A stretch of 64,000 nt of DNA from Ardenticatenaceae bacterium (GTDB lineage Bacteria > Chloroflexota > Anaerolineae > Promineifilales > Promineifilaceae), in NCBI GenBank assembly GCA_020634395.1, contig JACKBU010000027.1, positions 1 to 64,000 of the forward strand, in the 5' to 3' direction. Below the pieces are notes generated by a model, which was not told the DNA's origin, made no database searches, and saw nothing but the letters and a program-made list of their open reading frames with translations. Each line of letters starts with the position of its first letter. Position 1 is the stretch's first letter. A program made the translations under genes and the position numbers. This document shows, piece by piece, positions 1 to 8,769 of this stretch.

Positions 1-147
1 GAGAAGCAAGATGCTGACGGCCGTTGGCCGCTGGAATATACTTATACCGGAAAGACCTGGGTCGATTTTGGGCCCAAGAAACAACCCAACAAATGGGTCA
101 CGCTGCGCGCTCTGCGGGTGCTGCCGGCCGTGGGCGCAGATTCTTAG
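1..147 (+). CDS. C-terminal end of an unidentified protein (5' truncated)
   Basis: Frame 1 is open from the window edge to a TAG at 145-147 and gives 48 residues containing DGRWPLEYTYTGKTW and PNKWVTLRALRVL. The composition (Trp, Tyr, a 'KWVTLRALRVL' tail) looks like a genuine conserved C-terminus, of the sort seen at the end of hypothetical or prenyltransferase-like repeat proteins, but I cannot name the family from this piece. The next gene on the same strand starts 95 bp downstream. The first ACGGCCGT palindrome of the window (17-24) lies inside it and encodes D-G-R. Confidence 0.55.
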   Translation, partial: EKQDADGRWPLEYTYTGKTWVDFGPKKQPNKWVTLRALRVLPAVGADS

Positions 148-242
148 GCCCATTATCCCGGCACATTGTATCGGGTACGCTCCGGCAGGCTGCCAAACCG
201 GCCGGGGCGCAATCATAAAGCAAGGAAAAAGACAGGTACAAA

Positions 243-443
243 ATGACGCCATGCCCCAAATGTAACGCTGCGATGGATGAAGGTCAGGCCAGGTCGGAAG
301 AAGAGTTGCGCTACCTTTCTAACCGTCAGACCGGGATGATCCGCACGACGACACCTATTCGTAAGGCGCGTGCCTGTTTAACCTGCGGTTACGTGGAGTT
401 GTATCTGGACCCGGCCGAACTGAATAAGAAGCTAAAGCCCTGA
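243..443 (+). CDS. Small zinc-ribbon protein
   Basis: 66 residues. An N-terminal CPKC and a later CLTC pair form a four-cysteine zinc ribbon, separated by a basic stretch (NRQTGMIRTTTPIRKAR). A purine-rich ribosome site (AAGGAAAAAG, about 222-231) precedes the ATG. Size and pattern resemble small nucleic-acid-binding zinc ribbons, but no specific family can be assigned. It lies in a plus-strand run with the zinc-ribbon membrane protein that follows 52 bp later. Confidence 0.6.
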   Translation: MTPCPKCNAAMDEGQARSEEELRYLSNRQTGMIRTTTPIRKARACLTCGYVELYLDPAELNKKLKP

Positions 444-495
444 AGTGCCGTGGAGAGACACGGCCGTTTTACAGCATCCCGGATCATCATTCCCT

Positions 496-1092
496 ATGTC
501 TCAGACGTTTCAGATTCCTATTCCGCCCGCCGGTCAGAGCCCGCTTGTCTTTCCCAACCGCTGCGTCTGCTGCGGCGCGCCTAAGCAGGCCGAGTCCACC
601 CTCCTTATCAATCGACTGGTGACGAGAGGCGAGCAGCAGGTTCCGGTCTCGCTGACATACCAGGTTCCCCACTGCGAACGGTGTGCCCGCAGTACGAAGG
701 CGGTCTTCCTGGCCGGCTGCATTCCGTTTGTACTGGGCGTTTTACTGGTGGGTGGGCTTACGTTTTTTGCCGTTACTTACGGCGCGATCATCTGGCGATT
801 GGATGAGTACGGCCAGCCAAACAATACCAACTCTCTGGTCTTGGGAGCCGCCGCGGGACTTGTTGCCGGGCTTGTCGCCGGATTCTTATTCGAAGCGGCC
901 GCGCGTGTTTTGCTGCTGCCCCTGTTTGGCAAAGCGTTGTTTCGTGCGCCTCTGTTGGCGGCGCAGTTTTTCACCGACGCAGATTACGTGGCCGGCCTGA
1001 CTGCCCGGCCTGATCGCGCTGCTTTGCTCTTGCAGCTTACCTTTGCCAACGACGAGATCGGCCGTGAGTTCCGCACCTTGAATAATTACTGA
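496..1092 (+). CDS. Zinc-ribbon membrane protein, function unknown
   Basis: 198 residues from the ATG at 496; the frame is open further upstream to 445 but that segment reads like intergenic sequence. The N-terminal half has two cysteine pairs (CVCCG near residue 22 and CERC near 60), consistent with a zinc ribbon. Two hydrophobic helices follow (about 70-95 and 112-140), the second Gly/Ala-rich (LVLGAAAGLVAGLVAGFLFEA), then a soluble C-terminal tail. Zinc-ribbon-plus-TM proteins of this kind are common and uncharacterised in Chloroflexota. No strong ribosome site is visible, so the exact start is uncertain. Confidence 0.5.
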   Translation: MSQTFQIPIPPAGQSPLVFPNRCVCCGAPKQAESTLLINRLVTRGEQQVPVSLTYQVPHCERCARSTKAVFLAGCIPFVLGVLLVGGLTFFAVTYGAIIWRLDEYGQPNNTNSLVLGAAAGLVAGLVAGFLFEAAARVLLLPLFGKALFRAPLLAAQFFTDADYVAGLTARPDRAALLLQLTFANDEIGREFRTLNNY

Positions 1093-1176
1093 GATTGTTT
1101 GCTTCGCCAAGAGAATCTCGTTATGATGGCCGGGCATGCCGTAATCCAACAAACTAAATTTAAGGAGAATGACTAA

Positions 1177-1593
1177 GTGACAGTTCGTACAGCAAATGCC
1201 GTCTGGGAAGGCACCCTGAAAGAAGGCAAGGGTGTGATGAAGATGCAAAGTGGCGCGTATGAAGGTCCGTACACCTGGGCTTCCCGCTTTGCAGACGGTC
1301 CCGGCACGAACCCCGAAGAACTGATTGGCGCGGCGCACGCTGGCTGTTTTTCGATGTTTTTGTCTGCCCTGCTGACCAGCAACGACACGCCGCCGGTCCG
1401 CGTGGAAACCTCCGCTGCGGTCCACCTGGGCGAAGGCCCGACTATTACCAACATCGACCTGGTTTGCCGCGCCAAAGTGCCCAATATTTCTGAAGAAAAG
1501 TTTCAGGAACTGGCCCGTTCCGCCAAAGAAAGATGCCCGGTTTCTAAAGTCCTGGCCGCAGCCGAGATTTCACTGCAGGCCAGCCTGGTTTAA
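1177..1593 (+). CDS. osmC: OsmC/Ohr-family organic hydroperoxide-reducing protein
   Basis: 138 residues from a GTG start with a good ribosome site (AAGGAGAATGAC) just upstream. The family's two redox cysteines are visible in HAGCFSM (peroxidatic, residue about 57) and KERCPVSKVL (resolving, about 120), together with the PEELIGAAHAGC signature. OsmC proteins reduce organic hydroperoxides in the cytoplasm using thiols. The full family length is present. It is followed by a strong bidirectional terminator and stands alone in transcription. Confidence 0.92.
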   Translation: MTVRTANAVWEGTLKEGKGVMKMQSGAYEGPYTWASRFADGPGTNPEELIGAAHAGCFSMFLSALLTSNDTPPVRVETSAAVHLGEGPTITNIDLVCRAKVPNISEEKFQELARSAKERCPVSKVLAAAEISLQASLV

Positions 1594-1639
1594 CGCGGTA
1601 ACGGCCGTGGCCGCCGCAAGCAGCCGCTGCCCTTAAACC

Positions 1640-1681
1640 AAAAAGTCCCCGCCGCCTGAAGAGACGCCGGGGACTTTTTAG
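1640..1681. terminator. Bidirectional intrinsic terminator
   Basis: AAAAAGTCCCCG and CGGGGACTTTTT form a long GC-rich stem with flanking A and T tracts, so it can act for osmC (plus) and for the convergent cyclic-nucleotide-binding gene (minus). Confidence 0.85.
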
Positions 1682-1711
1682 TTTGTAAGGGAGAAACGGC
1701 CGTAAGCCGTT

Positions 1712-2092
1712 CTATGCCTGCTGACTGTGCAGGGTCATCATGCGGCGCAGGCGTTCGTTCATCACGCGCATCACCTGCAAGGCAAAAAACGGCGTATGCG
1801 AGGCATAACGCATAAACGTGTTCTCATCCACGGCGACGGCGTGCACCTCGGTTTTGGCCACGGCCGTGGCGCTGCGCGGCGAATCATCTATCAGGGCCAT
1901 CTCCCCGACAATGCCGTCCGGCCCTACCGTCTCGATCCGCTTGCCGCCCAGTAAAATATCCACTTCCCCATCCCGAATCACGTACATCACGTCGCCCGGA
2001 TCGCCTTGCTGCATGAGTGTAGTTCCGGCGGGGAATGTCTGCAGTTCCTTCACGAACTTAAAAATACTGACTCTTGCCTCAGTTTCTGCCAT
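1712..2092 (-). CDS. Stand-alone cyclic-nucleotide-binding domain protein
   Basis: 126 residues that consist almost entirely of one cNMP-binding beta-roll: FPAGTTLMQQGDPGDVMYVIRDGEV, then the phosphate-binding cassette GEMALIDDSPRSATAVA with its Arg, then a C-terminal helix. There is no HTH, kinase or channel domain, so it must act through a partner. In this family the domain binds cAMP, cGMP or c-di-GMP or is a degenerate regulatory module; ligand cannot be told here. It ends against a shared terminator with osmC. Confidence 0.85.
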   Translation of the reverse strand: MAETEARVSIFKFVKELQTFPAGTTLMQQGDPGDVMYVIRDGEVDILLGGKRIETVGPDGIVGEMALIDDSPRSATAVAKTEVHAVAVDENTFMRYASHTPFFALQVMRVMNERLRRMMTLHSQQA

Positions 2093-2282
2093 TGTCTCTA
2101 GTCTCTATAGAAGGGTATGACTGCTGGTCGCCTGCTCAAACGCAGGGAATATCTCTGAAAGTCTAATGGAGCCAGAACACGCTGGCAAGACTGCCATGTT
2201 AACTTTTTGTTAAGGATTTTTCTCTGGACGGCCTGGAACAAGTGGGGGTAGATGTTGGCCTGTTGGTGGGCCGATTGGCGGA

Positions 2283-3695
2283 TCAGTCGGTGGGGAGTTG
2301 GGCCTGTTTGCGGACGTGCAGGGCGGAAACGGCCGTGCGCATATCCAACAGCGCATCACCGTGCAGCCTATACTTGCCCAGGATAAAGTAAGCCGCAAGC
2401 AGGGAGGCGGCCGGAATGCCAGAAATCATCAGCCGGATGCCGAAAACGGCCGTGGCCGGCTGCTCCGGATACAACACCCCCGCCGACGGCGAAACGTAGT
2501 GGCTCAGCGTCAGCACCGTGCCGGTGATAATGCCCTGAATGGTAAACGCAAAGCGAATCACAAAGCCATTCATCCCAAAGTACAACCCTTCGCGCCGCGC
2601 CCCTGTCACCAGTTCATCCGCATCCACCAGGTCGGCAATTAACAAATCCGTCAGCATCAACAGCCCGGCCAGGCCCACCCCAAACAACATGATCGCCACC
2701 AGACCTGTGTAAAAACTGTTGGCCACAAAGAACGTCAGCAAAACGGCCGCCGAGAACAGGGTGCAAAAGCGCAGCACGTGCCACGCGCCGCGCCGGTGCG
2801 TGAACCTGGCCCAAAAAGGCATCGCCAGCAAAGCGACGATAAACGCGGCAGCCAAAAAGAGGGAGTTCTGGGTGGCTACGTCCAGGGTAACCCCGCCAAT
2901 CGTCAGGTCAGACTGCAGGCGCAGCGCGTACTTGGTATAAAAAGGAGCCGTAGACGTGAGCGCCAAAAAGACGAACTGGATCATGAGGTTTGCCCCCAAA
3001 AATGCCAGAAAGTTGCGATTGGTCATCGTCGCGCGCAGCGAATCGCGCAGAGGCAGCGGTTCGTCGGCGGCAAACTCCGGTTGTTCGCGGCTGCCCAGCA
3101 GCGAGAGACCGAAGAAAACGGCCGTGACCACTGCCACCAGTCCCGCCACCATCTGCACGCCGCCCCAATCTTCCCCGGCCAAAATCGGCGGCAGGGCCAC
3201 CCCCACCAGCAGCCCGATCACCGAAAAAATCTGCCGCCAGGCAGAAACGTTGGCCCGCTGTTTTTCGTCGGGCACCATCTCCGGGAACAAAGCCGTCCAG
3301 TTCATCACGGCAATGGTCCACAACAGGTCGAAGGCCAGAACAAAGAAAAGGAAATAAAACAGCAGCGACAAATCCGGCGTGGCCACCATCCCGGCTGGCG
3401 GCACAAACAACAGATAAAACGTGATGCTCAGGGGAATAAACGAACCGGCAATCCAGGGAATGCGCCGCCCCCAGCGCGTGTGCGTGCGGTCGGACAGAAA
3501 ACCGGCCAGCGGATCATTGACGGCGTTCCACAGTCCGTAAATCGACCAGATCAAGCCCACCCAGGCGGCGCGCAGGCCGTAGACGTCGATATAAAGAAAC
3601 TGGACGTATGTGCTGAAGGCCTGGTAGGAAACGGCCGTAGCCAGTGAGCCGGAGGAATAAACAATAAGCTGCCAGCGGGGAATCTGTTTCGACAT
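2283..3695 (-). CDS. GPH-family sugar/cation symporter (MFS)
   Basis: 470 residues from the ATG at 3695 (preceded by GGAAGGGTCCC); the frame is open 13 codons further upstream. About 12 hydrophobic helices are visible. The segment NDPLAGFLSDRTHTRWGRRIPWI after helix 2 is the glycoside-pentoside-hexuronide (GPH/MelB-like) signature, where the Asp residues and RxGRR loop take part in cation-coupled transport. C-terminal 'DLVDADEL..GARREG' also matches the family. The gene is monocistronic, and the substrate cannot be predicted from context. Confidence 0.85.
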   Translation of the reverse strand: MSKQIPRWQLIVYSSGSLATAVSYQAFSTYVQFLYIDVYGLRAAWVGLIWSIYGLWNAVNDPLAGFLSDRTHTRWGRRIPWIAGSFIPLSITFYLLFVPPAGMVATPDLSLLFYFLFFVLAFDLLWTIAVMNWTALFPEMVPDEKQRANVSAWRQIFSVIGLLVGVALPPILAGEDWGGVQMVAGLVAVVTAVFFGLSLLGSREQPEFAADEPLPLRDSLRATMTNRNFLAFLGANLMIQFVFLALTSTAPFYTKYALRLQSDLTIGGVTLDVATQNSLFLAAAFIVALLAMPFWARFTHRRGAWHVLRFCTLFSAAVLLTFFVANSFYTGLVAIMLFGVGLAGLLMLTDLLIADLVDADELVTGARREGLYFGMNGFVIRFAFTIQGIITGTVLTLSHYVSPSAGVLYPEQPATAVFGIRLMISGIPAASLLAAYFILGKYRLHGDALLDMRTAVSALHVRKQAQLPTD

Positions 3696-3797
3696 GGGAC
3701 CCTTCCTGTTTGCCTGATAGGCTGCCCGACCCATTTGGTCATTATTTTAGCATAGGAAACGGCCGTTTGTCCTAAACTGCTGGCGGCAAAAGATGGG

Positions 3798-4616
3798 CTA
3801 AAACTGGCTGGCAAAATCCAACACAGCCTGCCGCACCTGCGGCCAGGCCGGTTGGTCTGCTCTGGTTAATAGATGATCGGCGGGCACCTCAACGTAGCGA
3901 GAACGGCCGTGCAGGGCGCGCAGCAGCTCATGCGTGGCCTTGGGCGAGATGGTTTTGTCGCGGTCGCCCTGCACAACCAGGGTCGGCAGGTTGATGGCCG
4001 GCGCGGCGGCCATGGCGGCCCGGCCCAGAGCCAGCATTTCATCCACAAAACTTGCCGGGATGCGCAGCCCTTGCAGCGCGGCCTGCACTTCGGAGTCGTC
4101 CAGATCGACTATTTCTTGCCAGTTGGCAAACACGTCCTGGATGCTGGGATTGGCAAAGTTTACCCACTTAAAAGGCTGGATTTCCGTGAAAAGCCGGTGC
4201 ACGCCAGGCCACAGGCAGCCTGAGAGTTGGCCGCCAATGCGCCAGAAAGGGGCCAGCAGCGCCAGCCCGTCTGGCGGCCGTTGGGCGGCGACGTTCAGGG
4301 CTACCGCACCACCCATCGAATAACCGACCAGCAGGATAGGATGATGCCGGGCGGACAGGGCGGCCTGGGCCGCCCAAACGGCCGTGATCCATTCCTCTTT
4401 GCGCCGCGTAAATAAGTCTGGCATTTGCGGGCCAAAACCGGGCAGCAGGGGAGCCTGTACCGTCCATCCCTGGGCGTGGAGTGCGGCGGCTAACGGCCGT
4501 ACCTCCGCCGGCGTGCCGGGAAATCCATGCACCAAAACGGCCGCTTTCTCACCGCCTTCCCACAAAAACGGCTGGTAGATTTTCTCTTGAAACAGGTTTA
4601 ACTGGCGCAAAGTCAT
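3798..4616 (-). CDS. Alpha/beta hydrolase (esterase/lipase-like)
   Basis: 272 residues. VLVHGFPGTPAEV forms the oxyanion-hole region, GYSMGGAVAL (about 102-111) carries the nucleophilic Ser, and GDRDKTISP and ADHLLTR supply the Asp and His of the triad. The pattern is that of carboxylesterases and monoacylglycerol lipases. It begins 6 bp after the carotenoid glycosyltransferase stop and is the last gene of the CrtI-P450-GT2 run. It could therefore modify a carotenoid ester or glycoside, though this is only a context inference. Confidence 0.82.
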   Translation of the reverse strand: MTLRQLNLFQEKIYQPFLWEGGEKAAVLVHGFPGTPAEVRPLAAALHAQGWTVQAPLLPGFGPQMPDLFTRRKEEWITAVWAAQAALSARHHPILLVGYSMGGAVALNVAAQRPPDGLALLAPFWRIGGQLSGCLWPGVHRLFTEIQPFKWVNFANPSIQDVFANWQEIVDLDDSEVQAALQGLRIPASFVDEMLALGRAAMAAAPAINLPTLVVQGDRDKTISPKATHELLRALHGRSRYVEVPADHLLTRADQPAWPQVRQAVLDFASQF

Positions 4617-4622
4617 GAGAAG

Positions 4623-5714
4623 TTACACCGTGCGGCCTTTCCAATGGATGCCGCGCCCCAGCAGGCGGCGCACAAGTCCCCAGGCGCCGGCCAACTGCAC
4701 CACCAATGCCCCAAACGGCGAAATCAGCGCGTACCAGCCCGATCCAAAGCGGCGCGCCCAGGGCCAAAAGCTCAGAGCGACCGCCCCCCAGGTCAGCGGC
4801 AGCCAGATGCGATGTACCCGCCGCCCCAATACAGCCAGCAGCACCAGCAGTGGATTCATGGTGATGGTGATGAAAAAGATGGTCCACAAGGCGCGTGATC
4901 CAGAGAAACGCAGGGTTTGTGACCCCAGCCGATTCATGCCATGCCACATTTGCGTGCGGGTCTGGTACATGCGCACCTGGGCAGCATGTTCGCCGCGCAT
5001 CATCTGCACCCGGTAGTTTTTCTGGCGCAGGTAGCGGCCCAGAGCCAGGTCTTCCAGGGCTTCGTGGCGCACGGCCGTAAAACCGCCGCTCTCTTCATAC
5101 ACCTGCCGCCGCAGCAAAATATATTGCCCATTCAGATGCGTTGAAGCGGGCTGCCAGGCTGTAAACATGCCGGCAAACGCGGCCGTCAGCGCCAGCCGGT
5201 CGGTTACACCCCGGCACTGCTGGTCCAGAAACAGACTCACGCCGTCCAGGTTGTGCTCCAGGGCGTACTGCACAGCCTGCGCCGGACCGTGCGGCTGGTG
5301 GATGGTATCGGCGTCGGTAAAGAGCAGCCAGTCGCCGCGCGCGGCGGATGCGCCGTGGCACAGTGCGTACGGTTTGCCCAGCCAATCCGCCGGCAGCTGG
5401 CGCAGACGAATGACCCGTGCCCCAAACGATTCAGCCACCACGGCCGTTTCGTCTTCCGAGTTGTCATCAACCACGATAACTTCTACCTGGCCCGGATAAT
5501 CCAGAGCCTCCAGTGATGGCAGCAGAGCGCGCAAATTATGAGCCTCGTTGCGCGCTGGCACGATGATGGACAACATCGGCAGGGCCCGGCGCGGCGGCGC
5601 AGAAGGCAGCTGCGGCAGTTTCTGGTATGTACGATCCGCGCGGAAAGCCAGCGGCGGGGCTAGCAGCGAGAGGTAAATGGTGTGTTTCCAGCGGTCGAGC
5701 AGGTTATCCAGCAT
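4623..5714 (-). CDS. Family 2 glycosyltransferase, carotenoid-type (CrtQ/CruC-like)
   Basis: 363 residues. An N-terminal helix precedes a GT-A fold with LSIIVPARNEAHNL, VIVVDDNSEDET, the metal-binding FTDADT and the acceptor-base ED (EALEDLALGRYL, about 233-244). C-terminal membrane helices follow (about 265-355). This is the architecture of CrtQ/CruC-type glycosyltransferases acting on hydroxylated or carboxylated carotenoids. It overlaps the P450 gene by 11 bp, so the two are translationally coupled. With a hydroxylating P450 upstream, a xanthophyll glycoside is the likely product (inference). Confidence 0.8.
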   Translation of the reverse strand: MLDNLLDRWKHTIYLSLLAPPLAFRADRTYQKLPQLPSAPPRRALPMLSIIVPARNEAHNLRALLPSLEALDYPGQVEVIVVDDNSEDETAVVAESFGARVIRLRQLPADWLGKPYALCHGASAARGDWLLFTDADTIHQPHGPAQAVQYALEHNLDGVSLFLDQQCRGVTDRLALTAAFAGMFTAWQPASTHLNGQYILLRRQVYEESGGFTAVRHEALEDLALGRYLRQKNYRVQMMRGEHAAQVRMYQTRTQMWHGMNRLGSQTLRFSGSRALWTIFFITITMNPLLVLLAVLGRRVHRIWLPLTWGAVALSFWPWARRFGSGWYALISPFGALVVQLAGAWGLVRRLLGRGIHWKGRTV

Positions 5715-7062
5715 GGCGCGCCTCAGGCCGCCTGACGCGCATCAGCACGCCCGGATGCGGTTCCAGGGTAGCGCCCATGTAGGGCTTAATTTTGTCGCCG
5801 TTCAGAAGCGCCAGATCAAAGCGCTGCAATATGCGGGCCAAAACAACCTTACTTTCCACCTGGGCAAACGCCGCGCCGATGCAGTTGCGCGGCCCGCCGC
5901 CAAAGGGCACGTAGGCGAGAGACGGCCGTTTGCCTTGATCTTCTTGCGTATAGTCAAAGCGTTGGGGGCAAAACTTAGCCGGTTCCTCCCAGTAGCGCTC
6001 GTCGCGATGCGTGAGATAAATCGACACCATCACGCGTGTATCGGCGGGAACGTGAAAGCCACCCAGTTCCAGGTCGCTGGCGGCGTGCCGGTTGCCGGCG
6101 TGGATGGGCGGGTAGAGGCGCAGCGCCTCTTTGATAACGTTGTCCAGAAAGGACAACTGGTTGATTTGGGCCAGGGTAGGCGGTGCGTCGGTGGAAGTGA
6201 GCACGGCCGTTACCTCTGCTTTGGCCCGGGCCATCGCTTCGGGGTGGCTGCCCAGCAGGTATAACACCCAGGCCAGCAAAGCCGTGCTGGTATCATGCCC
6301 GGCAATAAGCATGGTGAGCATCTGGTCGCGGACACGGCCGTCGTCTAGCTCGCTTTGTAGAAGCTGCCCGAGCAAATCGCCCGGTTCTACGGCTTCGCCG
6401 TGGCGCAGACTGGCCCGGCGGCGGGCAATGACCTGGTAAAGGTAATCATCCAGTTGGGCGATGGCGCGGCGGTACTGCGGCCGGGGCAGGTTGGGAAAAA
6501 TGATCCAAAAGCCGGGCGAAATGTAACGAATGGCGGTGAGGATAGGCTGCCACATTCGTTCCAGATCCGGGCCGAATTCTACTTTGAACAGCGTGCCCAC
6601 GAAGATGAGCAGGGCAACTTTGCGCATCTCGACGAGCATGTCGACGGTACGGCCGTTTTCCCAGCCGGCAATCACGTCGTTGGTATAGCGCCAGAAAGCC
6701 TCGATATGGTCGACGACGTGGCGGCGGTGCAGCGGCGGGTCCATGATCGCCCGTAAGGCATCATGCTCTTCGCCGTCCACCACCAGCACGCCGCGCCGCA
6801 GCAGTTTAGCGACCGGGTCGCTCTCCTTACGCCACTTCAGTTGGTCGCGCTTGCTGACCATGATCTCACGATTTGTATCTGGTCCGGCAAACACGGCCGG
6901 CTGAAATCCCGGCAGCGTGATCTGGAATGCTGGTCCAACATACTTGCGCATCAACGAGAGCGAGGTCAACAATGACCGGTCTCGCAGTAACTCTTTAAGA
7001 ATTTTGCTCCCACTCGTGCCATCGGCGACTGGCAGCGGGCAGAGCGACTCTTTGTCTGTCAT
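5704..7062 (-). CDS. Cytochrome P450, probable carotenoid hydroxylase
   Basis: 452 residues from the ATG at 7062, chosen because AAAAAGG lies 7 nt upstream; the frame is open to 7170. Visible P450 landmarks are the I-helix oxygen-binding AGHDTSTA, the K-helix EALRLYPP (ExxR), and the haem loop FGGGPRNCIG with the Cys thiolate ligand. Placed 58 bp downstream of phytoene desaturase and overlapping a carotenoid-type glycosyltransferase. By analogy with CYP175A1 of Thermus (beta-carotene 3-hydroxylase beside crtB and phr), it probably hydroxylates a carotenoid. Electron-transfer partners are not encoded nearby. Confidence 0.88.
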   Translation of the reverse strand: MTDKESLCPLPVADGTSGSKILKELLRDRSLLTSLSLMRKYVGPAFQITLPGFQPAVFAGPDTNREIMVSKRDQLKWRKESDPVAKLLRRGVLVVDGEEHDALRAIMDPPLHRRHVVDHIEAFWRYTNDVIAGWENGRTVDMLVEMRKVALLIFVGTLFKVEFGPDLERMWQPILTAIRYISPGFWIIFPNLPRPQYRRAIAQLDDYLYQVIARRRASLRHGEAVEPGDLLGQLLQSELDDGRVRDQMLTMLIAGHDTSTALLAWVLYLLGSHPEAMARAKAEVTAVLTSTDAPPTLAQINQLSFLDNVIKEALRLYPPIHAGNRHAASDLELGGFHVPADTRVMVSIYLTHRDERYWEEPAKFCPQRFDYTQEDQGKRPSLAYVPFGGGPRNCIGAAFAQVESKVVLARILQRFDLALLNGDKIKPYMGATLEPHPGVLMRVRRPEARHAG

Positions 7063-7120
7063 GGACATCCTTTTTGACGTGCAGGAATGGCTCAAACGAG
7101 TCGGCTGCCGCAGCCTGGTT

Positions 7121-8650
7121 TCATCTGGCCTGCACGGCCAGGCGTCGGTTGGCTGCAGACAGCGGCGCACTGCTAACGATCAAATCTTCTGCAATCTTAG
7201 AGGAAGACAACACGCCAGGCAAGCCCGCGCCAGGGTGAGTACCCGCTCCCACAAAGTAGAGGTTGTCGAAATCTTCCGAGCGATTGTGCGGCCGGAACCA
7301 CGCCGACTGCGTGAGTACAGGCTGCACAGAGAAGGCCGAGCCCATGTAAGAATTGAGGCGGTTTTGGAAGTGCAGCGGGTCGATGTGGGTTTCGGCGACG
7401 ATATTGGCCTGGAGGTCAGGCAGGTAGTTGTCTTCCAAAAACTGCATGATGGCGTCGCGGTATGGTTTGGCGGTTACTGTCCAGTCGATGTCGGCGCCCA
7501 GGTGGGGGACCGGCGAGAGGACGTAGAACGCTTCGTGCCCGTCCGGGGCGATGGAAGGATCGGTGAGGGTGGGCATGTGGAGATAGAGCGAGAAATCATC
7601 GGATAACGTCTTATTCTTGAAGATGTCGTGCAGCAGACCCTTGTACCGTTCGCCGAGGATGATGTTGTGATGGGCCAGGTTGGTGTCGGTGTAGCGTTTT
7701 TTGGTGCCAAAGTAGATGACGAACAGCGACATGCTGTATTTCGTGAGTTTTTTGTAGCGTACATCGGAGTTGCGCAGGCCGCGTGCCCGGCTGGGAATCA
7801 TGTTCAGGTAGGTCCAGGCCACGTCGGCGTTGGAGATGATGTGGTCGGCTCTGTGGATGCTGCCATCACTCAGACGGATGCCGGTGGCGCGACGGCCGTC
7901 TACCAGAATCTCGTCCACTTCGGCGTTCAGATGAAAACGGCCGCCCAGTTCTTCTATTAGCCGGGCCAGGGCAGCCACCAGCGCGCCGGTCCCACCCATG
8001 ACGTAGTGGATGCCCCACTCCCGTTCCAGGTAATGGATCATGGCATAAATCGAAGAAGAATCAAACGGATTGCCGCCAATCAGCAGCGGGTGGAAAGAAA
8101 AGACGCGCCGCAGAAACTCATTCTCCACAAACTGCGCCGCATAACTGTAAACCGATTTGTAGGATTGCAGCTTGATGAGGTCCGGAGCCACGCGCATCAT
8201 GTCGCCGATGCTGAGGAAGGGTTTGTCGGCCAGTTCCACAAAGCCCTTCTCAAAAATGTCTTTTGTAGTAGACATAAAGCGCCGATAGCCGTCCACGTCG
8301 GTCGGATTCCATTTAGCGATTTCGCTTTCAATAAACGCCGGATCGTCGTTGTAGTCAAAGGAGCGTCCTTCGTGGTTGAAGATGCGGTAGAAGGGATCGA
8401 GCTGTACAAACTCGACGTAATCCTCGCGCCGCCGTCCGGCCAGGGCAAAGATGTCGTCGAACATGAAGGGTGCAGTGACTACCGTCGGGCCACCGTCAAA
8501 TTTAAAGCCGTTCTTTTCAAAGACGTAGGCGCGCCCGCCCAGTTTATTTTGTTTTTCAAAAATCTCGACGTCGTAACCACGAGCCGCCAGGCGCGCCGCC
8601 GCGCCCAGGCCGCCGAATCCACTGCCGATGATAATTACTTTTTGTGACAT
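7121..8650 (-). CDS. crtI: Phytoene desaturase (CrtI-type)
   Basis: 509 residues from the ATG at 8650, with AAAAGGAAT upstream. The N-terminal dinucleotide-binding motif VIIIGSGFGGLGAAARLA is followed by GGRAYVFEKNGFKFDGGPTV. The C-terminal family signature FVGAGTHPGAGLPGVLSS closes the FAD site. CrtI converts phytoene to lycopene or related polyenes at the membrane. It lies between photolyase (120 bp upstream) and the P450 (58 bp downstream) on the same strand, under the probable control of CarH at 10237-11595. Full length. Confidence 0.95.
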   Translation of the reverse strand: MSQKVIIIGSGFGGLGAAARLAARGYDVEIFEKQNKLGGRAYVFEKNGFKFDGGPTVVTAPFMFDDIFALAGRRREDYVEFVQLDPFYRIFNHEGRSFDYNDDPAFIESEIAKWNPTDVDGYRRFMSTTKDIFEKGFVELADKPFLSIGDMMRVAPDLIKLQSYKSVYSYAAQFVENEFLRRVFSFHPLLIGGNPFDSSSIYAMIHYLEREWGIHYVMGGTGALVAALARLIEELGGRFHLNAEVDEILVDGRRATGIRLSDGSIHRADHIISNADVAWTYLNMIPSRARGLRNSDVRYKKLTKYSMSLFVIYFGTKKRYTDTNLAHHNIILGERYKGLLHDIFKNKTLSDDFSLYLHMPTLTDPSIAPDGHEAFYVLSPVPHLGADIDWTVTAKPYRDAIMQFLEDNYLPDLQANIVAETHIDPLHFQNRLNSYMGSAFSVQPVLTQSAWFRPHNRSEDFDNLYFVGAGTHPGAGLPGVLSSSKIAEDLIVSSAPLSAANRRLAVQAR

Positions 8651-8769
8651 GATTTTATTCCTTTTGCCGGGGGAGCTGTGGATAGCGGCCGCAGGCGCAA
8701 GCCTGTTTCCCAGTTCTGCGCCTGGTTCCGGACCACTCATCCTGGCTCCCCGAAGCTGTGTATTAAAGA

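Noticed and set aside
886..1425. 179-residue minus-strand frame across osmC
   Set aside because: It overlaps two well-supported plus-strand genes and shows no family signature.
2778..3647. 289-residue plus-strand frame
   Set aside because: It lies wholly antisense to the MFS transporter and has Gln/Arg/His-rich composition typical of a shadow frame.
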